Source of the DNA: JAKQDH01 sp029558835
GTDB lineage: Bacteria; Planctomycetota; Phycisphaerae; UBA1845
DNA length: 64,000 nucleotides
Assembly: GCA_035356615.1 (NCBI GenBank)
Contig: DAOQSN010000017.1
Coordinates: 1 to 64,000 of the forward strand
Direction of reading: 5' to 3'
Below, in pieces: positions 30,917 through 40,349 of this stretch (position 1 is its first letter; each line of letters opens with the position of its first letter). Below the pieces are notes generated by a model. It did no database searches and was not told the DNA's origin. It worked only from the letters and a program-made list of their open reading frames with translations. A program made the position numbers and the translations under genes.

Positions 30917-32668
30917 GTGGGCAATTTCTTTCTGGACAACGAGGATTTGCAGTTCCTGTTTGGGCACCTGGACCTGGCGGCCGTGGCCGCGGTGCAGGAG
31001 GACAACTTCACCACGACCGACGGGCCGGGGGTGGAGTATGCACCGCGTGACGCCGCCGACGCCATCGACAATTACCGACGCATCCTCACCGTCGTCGGCG
31101 ACGTGGCCGCCAACCACATCGCTCCGCGTGCCGAGCAGGTTGACCGGGAAGGCAACACGCTCAATCCCGACGGTACGGTCACGCTCGGCCCGGCCGTCCA
31201 GCAGAACCTGCGGGTCCTCGCCCAGGCGGACCTGATGGGCTTCACGCTGCCGCGCCAGTACGGCGGACTGAACTGCCCCAACGTCATCTACGGCATGGCC
31301 ATCGAGATGATCAGCCGGGCGGACTGCTCGCTGATGAACCTGTTCGGATTGCAGGGCATCGCCGAGACCATCAACGCCTTCGCCGGCCAGGACATCAAGG
31401 ACCGCTATCTGCCGCGCTTCGCCAACGGCGAAGTGACCGGAGCGATGGTGCTCACCGAGCCCGACGCCGGCAGCGACTTGCAGGCGGTCGCCCTCCGCGC
31501 CTGGCAGGACCCGGACGGGCAGTGGCGGCTCACCGGCGTCAAGCGCTTCATCACCAACGGCTGCGGTGACATCCTGCTGACGCTCGCCCGCAGCGAACCG
31601 GAGATCAAGGACGGCCGCGGGCTGAGCCTCTTCCTGGCCGAACGCGGGCCGCGCATCAAGGTGCGTCACCTGGAGAAGAAGCTTGGCATCCACGGCTCCC
31701 CAACGTGCGAGCTGGTCTACGACGACGCGCCGGCCCTGCTGATTGGCGAGCGCCAGCTTGGCCTGATTCGCTACGTGATGAGCCTGATGAACGGCGCCCG
31801 GGTCGGCGTTGCCGCCCAGGCGCTCGGGGTGGCCGAGGCCGCCTACCGCATCGCCCGCCAGTACGCCCACACCCGCAAGCAGTTCGGCGTCGCCATCGAG
31901 CGCCTGCCCGCGGTCGCCGACCTGGTCACGCGGATGAAGCTCGATATCGAGGCCGCCCGCGCCCTGCTGCTCGAGACCGCCCGCGTCTGCGACCTCGAGA
32001 ACAACAACCTCCGGGTGCTGGAGTTCAGCCCGCCCAGCGACGCTGCCGAGGTGAAGCGACGCAAGAACGACGCTCGCACCTACAAGCGCCTCAACGGCAT
32101 GCTCACCCCGATGAGCAAGTATTACGCCTCCGAGATGTCCATCCGCGTCACCAATGACGCGGTCCAGGTTCTCGGCGGCTCCGGCTATATGACCGATTAC
32201 CCCGTCGAGCGCTACCTGCGCGACGCCCGCATCACCGCTATTTACGAGGGCACCAGCCAGCTTCAGATCGTGGCGGCCGTCCGCGGCGTCTGCTCCGGCG
32301 CGTTCGAGTCCTGGGTGACCGAGGCCGAGCAGCACGACTACCTCGACAAAGCGCTGCACGAGCTGAGCCGCAAGCTGGTAGCCGCCCGGGAGGAAGTTCT
32401 CAAGACCGTTGCGTTCGTGAAGGAGCGCGGCGCGGAGTACATGGACCTCCACGGCCGGTCGCTGGTGGACGCGGCCATCACGGTGATGGTCGGCCACCTG
32501 TTCCTGCGGCAGGCCGAGGGCAACGAACGCAAACAAGTCGTCGCCAAGCGCTTCCTTGAATTGCACCTGCCTACGCTGCATCGTGACCTTCAGTACGCGT
32601 GCAGCGGTAACCGCACCGCCGTCGAGGCCTATGCAACCCTCGCCGGTCCGCCTCCAGGTAACCTCTGA
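30917..32668 (+). CDS. Acyl-CoA dehydrogenase
   Basis: FAD enzyme that introduces the 2,3 double bond of acyl-CoA and gives electrons to ETF, encoded just upstream. I prefer GTG 30917 (GGAG 8 nt upstream, giving GNFFLDNEDLQFLFGHLDL as in family members) and 583 aa. ATG 30887 inside the upstream palindromic element, with GGGAGGGG before it, would add ten residues. Motifs are GFTLPRQYGGLN, MVLTEPDAGSDLQAV (FAD/substrate region), GVKRFITNGC, YAHTRKQFGVAIERLP, VQVLGGSGYMTDYPVERYLRDARITAIYEGTSQLQIV, with the catalytic Glu in IYEGTS. It has the C-terminal extension of long acyl-CoA dehydrogenases and an insertion near the middle (ENNNLRVLEFSPPSDAAEVK). Confidence 0.94.
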   Translation: MGNFFLDNEDLQFLFGHLDLAAVAAVQEDNFTTTDGPGVEYAPRDAADAIDNYRRILTVVGDVAANHIAPRAEQVDREGNTLNPDGTVTLGPAVQQNLRVLAQADLMGFTLPRQYGGLNCPNVIYGMAIEMISRADCSLMNLFGLQGIAETINAFAGQDIKDRYLPRFANGEVTGAMVLTEPDAGSDLQAVALRAWQDPDGQWRLTGVKRFITNGCGDILLTLARSEPEIKDGRGLSLFLAERGPRIKVRHLEKKLGIHGSPTCELVYDDAPALLIGERQLGLIRYVMSLMNGARVGVAAQALGVAEAAYRIARQYAHTRKQFGVAIERLPAVADLVTRMKLDIEAARALLLETARVCDLENNNLRVLEFSPPSDAAEVKRRKNDARTYKRLNGMLTPMSKYYASEMSIRVTNDAVQVLGGSGYMTDYPVERYLRDARITAIYEGTSQLQIVAAVRGVCSGAFESWVTEAEQHDYLDKALHELSRKLVAAREEVLKTVAFVKERGAEYMDLHGRSLVDAAITVMVGHLFLRQAEGNERKQVVAKRFLELHLPTLHRDLQYACSGNRTAVEAYATLAGPPPGNL

Positions 32669-32738
32669 GCGCTGTGGTGACTCAGCAAGGCATTGCGACC
32701 GGTGGAGAGCACCAGGTGCCGGCAGGCCTCGTGCGCGT

Positions 32739-32788
32739 CTCCGTGTGCAGTTCGTGAGCACGTAAGCGTCGACGAACTGCACACGGAG
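32739..32788. terminator. 17-bp perfect inverted repeat between convergent genes
   Basis: CTCCGTGTGCAGTTCGT (32739-32755), 16-nt loop, ACGAACTGCACACGGAG (32772-32788). It lies between the acyl-CoA dehydrogenase (ending 32668) and the convergent PEP-CTERM gene (ending 32838), so it could stop transcription from both sides, though neither strand has a U tract. Confidence 0.5.
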
Positions 32789-32837
32789 ATCACGCCGCCA
32801 CGAGGCAGTCGCGAGGAAGCAAGGACTGAATCACTAA

Positions 32838-33536
32838 CTAGCGGCGCCGACGCCGCAGCACGGCCAGCAGGCCGGCCGCGCCAAGCAGCGCCAGGCTGCC
32901 CGGTTCGGGCACGACGCGCAGGACCGCTGCGTCCACATACCCCGGATGGACCGCACCGTCGGTCCCCATGAGCGACGCGTTGCCATACGCCACCTGCGTC
33001 ACCAGCCAGCGCGTGCCAACGGGAATGGGAGCGAGCACTGACGAGGTCTCCCAGGTGGCGGGGGAGGCGTCGAGCGTGAACCCGCCCGAAGCCGGCACGC
33101 CGATCTGGGAACCGAAGTTGGCGGCGCTGAAGAACAGCATGGTAACGCCACCGGAGGCCGCCGGGACGTGCATGTCTACGTTGAACAGGGCGTTAGCGCT
33201 TACCAGAGCGCTGCCGGCGTCGATGATGCCCGCGTACGCGGTCACGTCGGTGACCTGGAAGCCCTGCGTGGCGACGAGCCCGTCGTCGTCCATCCGCAAC
33301 ATCTTGACGCCTTCCGGCGGCGTGACGCCGTTCTCGGCACCGGTGATGGTCGCCACCTCAACCCCCCACACACCCTGGTACGTCGTGAAGTCGCCCAGCA
33401 CGGTCGCGTAGTTGTCGAGCGGGTTGACCTCAAAGCCGGGATCAACCAGCAGGTTCGCCCACGCGGACGGTCCGGCAACGGCAAGCGCGGTTGCCACAAG
33501 CACAGCAGTCACGATTCGATTCGTACGGCCCGACAT
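32838..33536 (-). CDS. PEP-CTERM exported protein
   Basis: 232 aa. The signal peptide is MSGRTNRIVTAVLVATALAVAGPSAWA. The mature part is beta-rich (NLLVDPGFEVNPLDNYAT, GVEVATITGAENGVTPPEG), like the carbohydrate-binding or lectin-like domains common in PEP-CTERM proteins. The C-terminal sorting tripartite signal is complete: VPEP, hydrophobic GSLALLGAAGLLAVL, then RRRRR. In this system the exosortase (not in this window) cleaves at the PEP and the protein goes to the surface or exopolysaccharide. The ATG has AAGGAG 7 nt upstream. It converges with the acyl-CoA dehydrogenase; upstream is about 500 bp of AT-richer non-coding sequence. Confidence 0.92.
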   Translation of the reverse strand: MSGRTNRIVTAVLVATALAVAGPSAWANLLVDPGFEVNPLDNYATVLGDFTTYQGVWGVEVATITGAENGVTPPEGVKMLRMDDDGLVATQGFQVTDVTAYAGIIDAGSALVSANALFNVDMHVPAASGGVTMLFFSAANFGSQIGVPASGGFTLDASPATWETSSVLAPIPVGTRWLVTQVAYGNASLMGTDGAVHPGYVDAAVLRVVPEPGSLALLGAAGLLAVLRRRRR

Positions 33537-34069
33537 GTCATTGCTCCTTCAGTTCCAAACTAAGACAAAGAGCGCGCGACACCGCGCGCTCGGTTCGCTG
33601 TCAGGCACATCGGGCCGCCGCAGGCACAGTACGCCCTCGACGTTCAGCGTGGGTCGCGTAGGGACGCACCGGTGGCGTTGACGCTGCCCACCCTGCCGCA
33701 GCCGCGGCCCCGTCAGACGCCGGGTAGCTGCCGCACCGCTGCGGTACGACGGATGGGGCTGCGACCGTCCGGCCGCAGCCCCGGGAGGCAGCATCCGGCT
33801 TGTTTGACCGGCAGCCCGACGAGTTCGTCCCGATCGTTGATTGAAGATCGCGCCCCGAACTGCCTCGACTGTAGGCATGATGGTGAGCAAATCAACTTCA
33901 CGACCGCAAAATCGTTAAATATTCCCGTTGGCTGCGGGAACGGCAGGCGTTCGGAAATGGTGCGCACCCGCGGCGCATCGAAGCCACCTCAACCTGACGC
34001 TTGCGTGCCGGCTTGCTGTAAGCCCTTGGAAATGAACTGGATACGCAACACGGGCCGCTGTCACCCGCT
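33537..34069. other. Intergenic region with possible promoter for the PEP-CTERM gene
   Basis: No gene is supported. The part around 33870-33930 is less GC-rich than its surroundings. On the minus strand it holds TTGATT, 16 bp, TACAGT (33871-33898), a weak promoter candidate. CGCGCGACACCGCGCG at 33572-33587 is a small dyad. Confidence 0.4.
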
Positions 34070-34639
<570 letters not shown>

Positions 34640-34881
34640 GCCCCGATCTCCACGGCCGCGCCGTTTGCGGTGGCGTCGCCGATGTAGGGCGGGCTCCGCC
34701 CGCCGGTGTATCATCCCCTGAGACTCCTCCGACGCGGACCAGAGCGGGTTCCACCTGCCCTACGCTCGTCCTCGGTATGGCGTTGCCCCCGCCACGTGCG
34801 ACACGTGTAACACGGGCCGGGGTCCGACGCAACGAGGGGTCGTGCGGCCGCGGCGGCGTGGGACGTCACGCAGAATACGGT

Positions 34882-36072
34882 TCAATGCCTGACACCCGGC
34901 GGACAGGCCCGTACGAGCTCCAGGATGACCCGGTCCGCCAGCAGCCGGCCGGCGCGGGTAAGAGCGACGTGGGTCGTCCCCACGGTAAGCAGGCCGAGCG
35001 TGGTGAGGCGACCAAGCGGCTCCTGGAGCAGCTGGAGCGGGTCCATACCGGTGCGCTGGCGGAACACCTCGACGGCCAGACCTTCCGTGAGGCGAAGCTG
35101 CATCAGCAGCAACTCGTGCATCAGCATCTCGTCGTCGAGGAGCTCGACCTCCTCCTCGGCCAGGCGGCCGGCTTCGAGACTGGTCAGGTACTCGTCGACG
35201 TCTTCGACGTTGCGGTAGCGTCGGCGTCCGACGCACCCCGCGGCCGACGGGCCCACGCCGAGATACGGCTCATTGTGCCAGTACAGCAGGTTGTGGCGGC
35301 ACTGGGAGCCCGGCCGGGCGAAGTTGCTGATCTCATACTGGTCGAAGCCGTGGGCGGGCAGGAAGTCCATCGCCTGCTCGTACATGTCGGCTTCGAGGGA
35401 CTCCGGGCAGCGCGTCACCTCGCCCCGCGCGAGCCGCTCGGTCAGGGGCGTGCCCGGCTCATAGGTCAGGCCGTAACAGGCGAGGTGCTCGACGCCCGCG
35501 TCCAGGACCTGCTTCAGCGAGGCCGACCAGCTTGCCGGCGTCTGGTCGGGAATGCCGAAGATCAGGTCGAGGTTGATCTGCCGAATCCCCGCGGCCCGTA
35601 ACGTCGCGACGGAGCGGGTCAAGTCGGCCGGAGCATGTTCGCGGTCCAGCGTTGCCAGTTCCGCGGGGATGAAGGACTGGGCTCCGAGTGACACGCGCGT
35701 GACACCCGCATCGACCAGCACCGCGGCCCTGCGCTCATCCACCGTGCCCGGGTTGGCCTCGACGGTGAACTCGACCGGCCGGTGCGTCGCCACCACCGGC
35801 CGCAGCGCGTGCAGCAGGGAGCCCAGCGCTTCCACCGGCAGGATGGTCGGCGTGCCGCCGCCGATGTAGATGGTGTGTACCGGGAGGACGCACTCCGCCA
35901 GCCGCCGATCCAGCTCCGCGCTGATGGCGGCGACCAGACGCTCGACCGGCCGATCATGCACCGGCACGGAGTAGAAGTCGCAGTAGCCGCATTTGCGCCG
36001 GCAGTAGGGGACGTGCACGTACAACCCGCACCCAGCGCTCTGCTCGCGACTTCGGGTGGCGCCGGCGGTCAT
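34882..36072 (-). CDS. hemW: Radical-SAM heme chaperone HemW
   Basis: 396 aa from ATG 36072. The longer ORF to 36231 is rejected because it translates a GCGTCGGCC hairpin repeat (36153-36181). It binds a [4Fe-4S] cluster and SAM through C24-x3-C28-x2-C31 (YCRRKCGYCDF). The motif CRHNLLYWHNEPYLGVGPSA (C-terminal of the barrel) is diagnostic of HemW and not of the coproporphyrinogen oxidase HemN. Other signatures are IYIGGGTPTILP, VEANPGT, RVSLGAQSF, NLDLIFGIPDQT and YEISNFARPG. HemW binds heme and delivers it to respiratory proteins. A C-terminal winged-helix-like domain ends with ALTRAGRLLADRVILELV. No heme gene is next to it. Confidence 0.93.
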   Translation of the reverse strand: MTAGATRSREQSAGCGLYVHVPYCRRKCGYCDFYSVPVHDRPVERLVAAISAELDRRLAECVLPVHTIYIGGGTPTILPVEALGSLLHALRPVVATHRPVEFTVEANPGTVDERRAAVLVDAGVTRVSLGAQSFIPAELATLDREHAPADLTRSVATLRAAGIRQINLDLIFGIPDQTPASWSASLKQVLDAGVEHLACYGLTYEPGTPLTERLARGEVTRCPESLEADMYEQAMDFLPAHGFDQYEISNFARPGSQCRHNLLYWHNEPYLGVGPSAAGCVGRRRYRNVEDVDEYLTSLEAGRLAEEEVELLDDEMLMHELLLMQLRLTEGLAVEVFRQRTGMDPLQLLQEPLGRLTTLGLLTVGTTHVALTRAGRLLADRVILELVRACPPGVRH

Positions 36073-36495
36073 GTCGATCGGTGATGCCACGGAAGCACCT
36101 GCTTCGTTCCCGCGTACCGGCGGGTTGGCGGAGTCGGGCGACGGTTCCTGAAGCAGCGTCGGCCCCCCGCGGCCGACGCAGAAAGCGCCGAAGGCACCGG
36201 TCGCCGCGGCGGACCAGGACTCGTGCAGCAAGCTGTCGGATCCCGCAAACGATGCCGAAGTCGTGCCGGGCGCAAGGAGAACGATAGCCGCGATCGGCGA
36301 GCGCGCCTAGGCTCGCGGCGCGCTGCGCTTGACGAGCCGCGGTCGCTCCGTTACGGTCAACACAGTTGCGCGGCTTGGAGGGCTCGCCGGCCTGTAGCAG
36401 CACGGTGTTGTGTCCCGCCGATACCGCGCGCGGCGAGTCAGAATCAACTAACGTCAGCCCGTAGCCACGTAGTGGTGCCGTTGAGGGAGCGTGCC
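36073..36495. repeat. Divergent hemW-mscS intergenic region with a hairpin repeat
   Basis: GCAGCGTCGGCC-CCCCGC-GGCCGACGCAG at 36153-36181 (stem of 9 bp). The rest has no gene I can support and no clear promoter. Confidence 0.6.
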
Positions 36496-39400
36496 ATGAT
36501 CGGCCGATTGCTTGCCATTGCCGTCTTTGTGCTGACCGGGCCGACTGCGCTGGCGATGCGGGCGCAGCCAACTGAGACGCCGCAGCCGGCGCCCCCGCCC
36601 AGCACCGGCCCCGCGCCTGCGGCACAGGCTCCGCCGGCCGGGCCGGCGCCTGCCGCCCAGCCCGGCCAGTTCCCTACTACGGACCCTCTCCTGCTCAAGG
36701 GGCCCGAGACCCGCGAGGACGTCGCCCCGCGGCGGGCGTTGGCGCAAGCTCGGCTGGCGCTGCTGCGACCCCTGGTGGAGAGCGCTGCCCCGCCGACGGA
36801 CGAACTCGGCACCACGCTGCTCCAGTGGCGAACCAATCTCATCCGCGAGTGGGAGGCATACGTCACCCAACTCGACGCCCTCGCGGCGCTGCAGGATCAT
36901 CTGAGCAAGCTCTCCAGCCCGGAGTATCTGGCGGAGTTGACGGCGCGCATGGAGGAGCTGCGGCAGGAGCAGGCCGCGCTGGAGGCGCAGGCGGCGGACC
37001 AGCCGGTCACGGATGGGCAATTCGAACAACTCTCGGCCGAGCTCCGCCAGTGGGAAAGCGAGTTGGCCGCGCTGGGTGAGCAGCAAGCGCAGCGCACCGC
37101 GGAACTGACCGTTGGTCTGAGGCAGGAGCGCGAGGCGCGCGAGGCCGAACTCACCGACCTGCGCGAGCAACGCCAGAAGTTCCAGGTGCCCATGTCGGAC
37201 GGGACGTCGGCGGCGGCGGGCGAAATGGAGCGCCGGGACTTGCAGCGCCGCCTCCTCGACGTCCAGATCGCGCGGACGGAACTGGTGCTCAAAGGCGTGC
37301 CCTTGCGCTACCAGGCTAACCGGCTGGAAGCGACGCACGCGGAGCAGTACGTCGCGGCCCTGCGCACCTACGTGGCAGCGTTGCAGGAGCGCCTGGCCAC
37401 CCTGACCGAGGCACGCCGCACGAAGACACTTCAGGACATTGCCGCCCAACAGGCCCGGGCCACCACGGTGCACGACCAGGCGTTCCTGAAGTTGCAGGGC
37501 TTCCGCGAGCGGGTGCTGCTGAAGTACTTCAAGAACCAGGCGCTGCTGACGGCTTTGCAGCAGAGGTTCTCCAGCGCCGCGCTGGACCGCGTTCGTGATC
37601 GGATCGCTCTGTCCACGGCGACCTGGGACGAGTTGTCCGCCTCGCTCGAACAGCGTACCGGGCAGGAGGCCATGGAACTGCGCGCCCGCGCCCGCGAGGA
37701 ACGCCGGGCGTACGAAACGGAACGTGTGCAGGTGCAGGCGAAGCTCACCGAGACCGTCTCCGAACTGTACGACTTACAGGTGTTGCGGGAGAAGGTCCTC
37801 CGGCACTTCCGGAGCCTGGCGCAGGAACTGACGACAGCACTGGAGGGGGCGAACCCGGCCGAGCACACCCGCCTGGAAACGGAAGCGACCACCCTGCGTT
37901 CGGGTCTGTACCAGGCGATGGCGGAGACCATCCGGGACGCCCGCGATCTCGTCGCCCGCCTGAAGGAATCGCTCAAGCTCCACAACGAGTACGTGGCAAA
38001 GCTGCGGCAGGTCGAGCAGGAGGCATACTGGTCGGCCGTGCAGCGGCGGGAATCGGGGTTGGCGGGCCTGGATTTCCCCGCCATCCGCCTGGAAGTGAGC
38101 CAACTGCTGGGACTGCACGTCCTCCGATCGCCAACGGCGGCTGACGCGGGGACGCTGGAGGATGAGTTCGACGAACTGCTCGGGATTCGCCCCAACGTGC
38201 GTCACCAGCTCGCGCGGAAGCTGGATGCCTTCGCCGGCGATTTCGTGCAGGTGGGACGCGAGTCCTGGGGCGTGCTGGGCATCGTGCTGTTCATCCTGGC
38301 CGTGGCCGCGGAGTGGCTGCGCCGCTACGCCCGGCGTCGGACTCTGCGCCTGGCGTCGGGCTTTCGGCACTCACCAACAAACGCAGCCGGGGAAGACGAG
38401 CACCGGCTTAGCGAACGGCTCAATCTGCTGGGCTGGCGCTTGACACAGGGCGCTTCGCTGCCCCTGGCGGTGGGTGCAGGAGCATGGGTGCTCGTCGAGG
38501 TCCTCGATCTGGGTGACGCAGCCCGCAGCCTGATTCTGACCGGCGTTGGGTTCCTGGTGGCCGGCGTGATCGTGTTGATCCTGGTCCATCACGTGTTCGC
38601 AACGGAGGAGCCCGAGCAGCGGGTTCTGCCGTGCAGTGAGACCGTGGCGCGGCACTACCGCCGCTGGCTTGCGGCTCTGTTGATCTTCGCGCTGGTGGTT
38701 GGCGCGCTGCCGCTGTGTCTGTACGCGCTGGACGTGGCGCCGGCCGTGCGCGGTGCCCTGCTGGAGGTATTCAAGACCGGGCTGTTGCTGATGCTGCTGG
38801 GCTTCCTGTTGCGCCGGGAGCGTGCCCTGGGCGTCGTCGGGAGCCGGTACCAGCATTGGGTGTCGACGCTGGCCGCTGCCCTGTATCCCGTGGTGTTCAT
38901 TGGCGTGCTCGTGCTGCTGGTGTTGCAGATCGTCGGCTACGGCGTGCTGGTGGAGTTCATCGGCACGGGCCTGCTCGCCAGTATCGTCCTGCTGGTTCTG
39001 GCCGGCGTGCTCGTCGAGTACGTATGCGACCTGCTGGAGAGGGCCGCCCGCCTGCCGGAAGCCCGGCGTGCGGGGGTGGAAGCGTCCGGCCCGACCGCGG
39101 TGGACGAGCCGGGGGGCGGCGTCGTCGTGCATGCGGTGCGTCTCGGCAAGCTCGTGCTGCGCCTGATGGGCGTACTGGTGACGGGCGTGCTCATCCTGCG
39201 CGTCTGGGGGGTGGGGGTGCTGGGCTACCAGATCGCGTGGCGGCAGATCGGGCTCGCGGCCCTCGTCGTGGTCATAGGGTTGATTGTGGATCGCGCGGTG
39301 TACGCTGCCCTGTACACTTTGCGGACGGCCGAGCGCATCCCCGCCAGCACAGAGAGCATCCTCCGCCGGTGGCTGCGCGGGCTTCTCGTCGTCGTGGTGG

Positions 39401-39777
39401 GCCTGGTGCTGATTGCCCTCGCCGGCTTTGACATCGTGGGCATCTGGGCGTTGCTGGCCGGCCTCATCGCGATGGTTGCCATCGGCTTCTTCGCGGTCTG
39501 GAGCGTGTTGTGCAACATCACCGCGACGCTGGTGATTCTCATCTGGCGGCCCTTCAACGTCGGCGAGCGCATCCAGATTCAGCCCGAGGGTATCGCCGGC
39601 GAGGTCGTGGACATCAACTTCATGTTCACGCTGCTCAAGAACGACGACGGCGAGCGCGTTACGGTGCCCAACTCGCTGTTTGTGCAGAAGTTCGTGCAGC
39701 GCCGGCACCTGCCGGGCCGGCCGACGGTGACGTTGGCCCAGCAGTTGGAGGCCGACAAGCCGGTCGATGAGAAGTAG
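36496..39777 (+). CDS. Large MscS-family mechanosensitive channel
   Basis: 1093 aa from ATG 36496 (GGGAG 8 nt upstream). Architecture: signal peptide (1-21, IGRLLAIAVFVLTGPTALAM); Pro/Ala-rich linker; about 500 residues of periplasmic coiled coil (EYLAELTARMEELRQEQAALEAQ, ERLATLTEARRTKTLQDIAAQQ); then about 9-11 membrane segments from 590 on; and the MscS core at the end (GIWALLAGLIAMVAIGFFAVWSVLCNITATLVILIWRPFNVGERI ... GEVVDINFMFTLL ... TVPNSLFVQK). This is the KefA/MscK/YbdG-like layout of osmotic-shock channels. The cytoplasmic part after TM3 is short (about 90 residues) and lacks the full beta/alpha-beta cage, so the C-terminal domain is reduced. Stand-alone. Confidence 0.9.
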   Translation: MIGRLLAIAVFVLTGPTALAMRAQPTETPQPAPPPSTGPAPAAQAPPAGPAPAAQPGQFPTTDPLLLKGPETREDVAPRRALAQARLALLRPLVESAAPPTDELGTTLLQWRTNLIREWEAYVTQLDALAALQDHLSKLSSPEYLAELTARMEELRQEQAALEAQAADQPVTDGQFEQLSAELRQWESELAALGEQQAQRTAELTVGLRQEREAREAELTDLREQRQKFQVPMSDGTSAAAGEMERRDLQRRLLDVQIARTELVLKGVPLRYQANRLEATHAEQYVAALRTYVAALQERLATLTEARRTKTLQDIAAQQARATTVHDQAFLKLQGFRERVLLKYFKNQALLTALQQRFSSAALDRVRDRIALSTATWDELSASLEQRTGQEAMELRARAREERRAYETERVQVQAKLTETVSELYDLQVLREKVLRHFRSLAQELTTALEGANPAEHTRLETEATTLRSGLYQAMAETIRDARDLVARLKESLKLHNEYVAKLRQVEQEAYWSAVQRRESGLAGLDFPAIRLEVSQLLGLHVLRSPTAADAGTLEDEFDELLGIRPNVRHQLARKLDAFAGDFVQVGRESWGVLGIVLFILAVAAEWLRRYARRRTLRLASGFRHSPTNAAGEDEHRLSERLNLLGWRLTQGASLPLAVGAGAWVLVEVLDLGDAARSLILTGVGFLVAGVIVLILVHHVFATEEPEQRVLPCSETVARHYRRWLAALLIFALVVGALPLCLYALDVAPAVRGALLEVFKTGLLLMLLGFLLRRERALGVVGSRYQHWVSTLAAALYPVVFIGVLVLLVLQIVGYGVLVEFIGTGLLASIVLLVLAGVLVEYVCDLLERAARLPEARRAGVEASGPTAVDEPGGGVVVHAVRLGKLVLRLMGVLVTGVLILRVWGVGVLGYQIAWRQIGLAALVVVIGLIVDRAVYAALYTLRTAERIPASTESILRRWLRGLLVVVVGLVLIALAGFDIVGIWALLAGLIAMVAIGFFAVWSVLCNITATLVILIWRPFNVGERIQIQPEGIAGEVVDINFMFTLLKNDDGERVTVPNSLFVQKFVQRRHLPGRPTVTLAQQLEADKPVDEK

Positions 39778-40349
39778 GCGTGCCGGCGCGCTCGCATGCC
39801 CGGTCACCGGGCAGAGAGAGCCAAGGCGCCGGCCGCGGGTCACCCGGCGATGCCGTAGCCGCGTCGCGTGCATGACTGCCACCAGTAACGAGCCTTTGGT
39901 GTGATTCGTTCGCCCTCCGGGCGAGACGTGAGGAGATAAGAAGGGGGTGGGCGTCACCAGGGACTGAAGTCCCTGGCAACCATCGTTCGCCCTCCGGGCG
40001 AAGAGCGGGTCCCTCCGGACGAAGAGTCAACGTCCTCGGGCGAGTAGTTAATGTCCTCGGGCGAAGAGTCAACGTCTCGGGGAGGACAGTGAGCGTCACG
40101 TTCAGCCGCAGGGTGAACGAGTGTCTTCGTCCGGAGGACGGGTGAGCGTTGCCAGGGACTTCAGTCCCTGGCAGGCGACCTCATCCTTCTTCCTCCTCTC
40201 CCCGCTCGCGCCCGGAAGGGCGCACGAACACGGCCTGGGAGTTCGCTTCTTCGTGACTCGACGTCCGCATCCCTTGTGCTGCAGTCAGCAACGAAGTATC
40301 CTGCCATCTGCAATCTGAGATTCGAGATTGGCCATCGGCGGCCGGTGCG
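39778..40349. repeat. Repeat-rich intergenic region, with a 21-bp degenerate tandem array
   Basis: CCAGGGACTGAAGTCCCTGGCAAC (39957-39982) and GTTGCCAGGGACTTCAGTCCCTGG (40145-40169) are inverted copies of one family, also seen twice upstream of trpA. Between them lie about five degenerate 20-22-bp units of CTCCGGGCGAAGAGTCAACGT type (39987-40085) and an inverted TCTTCGTCCGGAGGACG at 40123. AATCTGAGATTCGAGATTGG at 40313-40332 is a further dyad. No gene. Confidence 0.75.

Noticed and set aside
30899..32782. 627-aa open frame on the minus strand opposite the acyl-CoA dehydrogenase
   Set aside because: It mirrors a clearly recognised dehydrogenase and has low-complexity shadow composition; such antisense frames are expected at this GC content.
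39987..40085. 21-bp degenerate repeats considered as CRISPR or protein-binding iterons
   Set aside because: No spacers, units vary in sequence and length, and nothing nearby suggests a replication origin.
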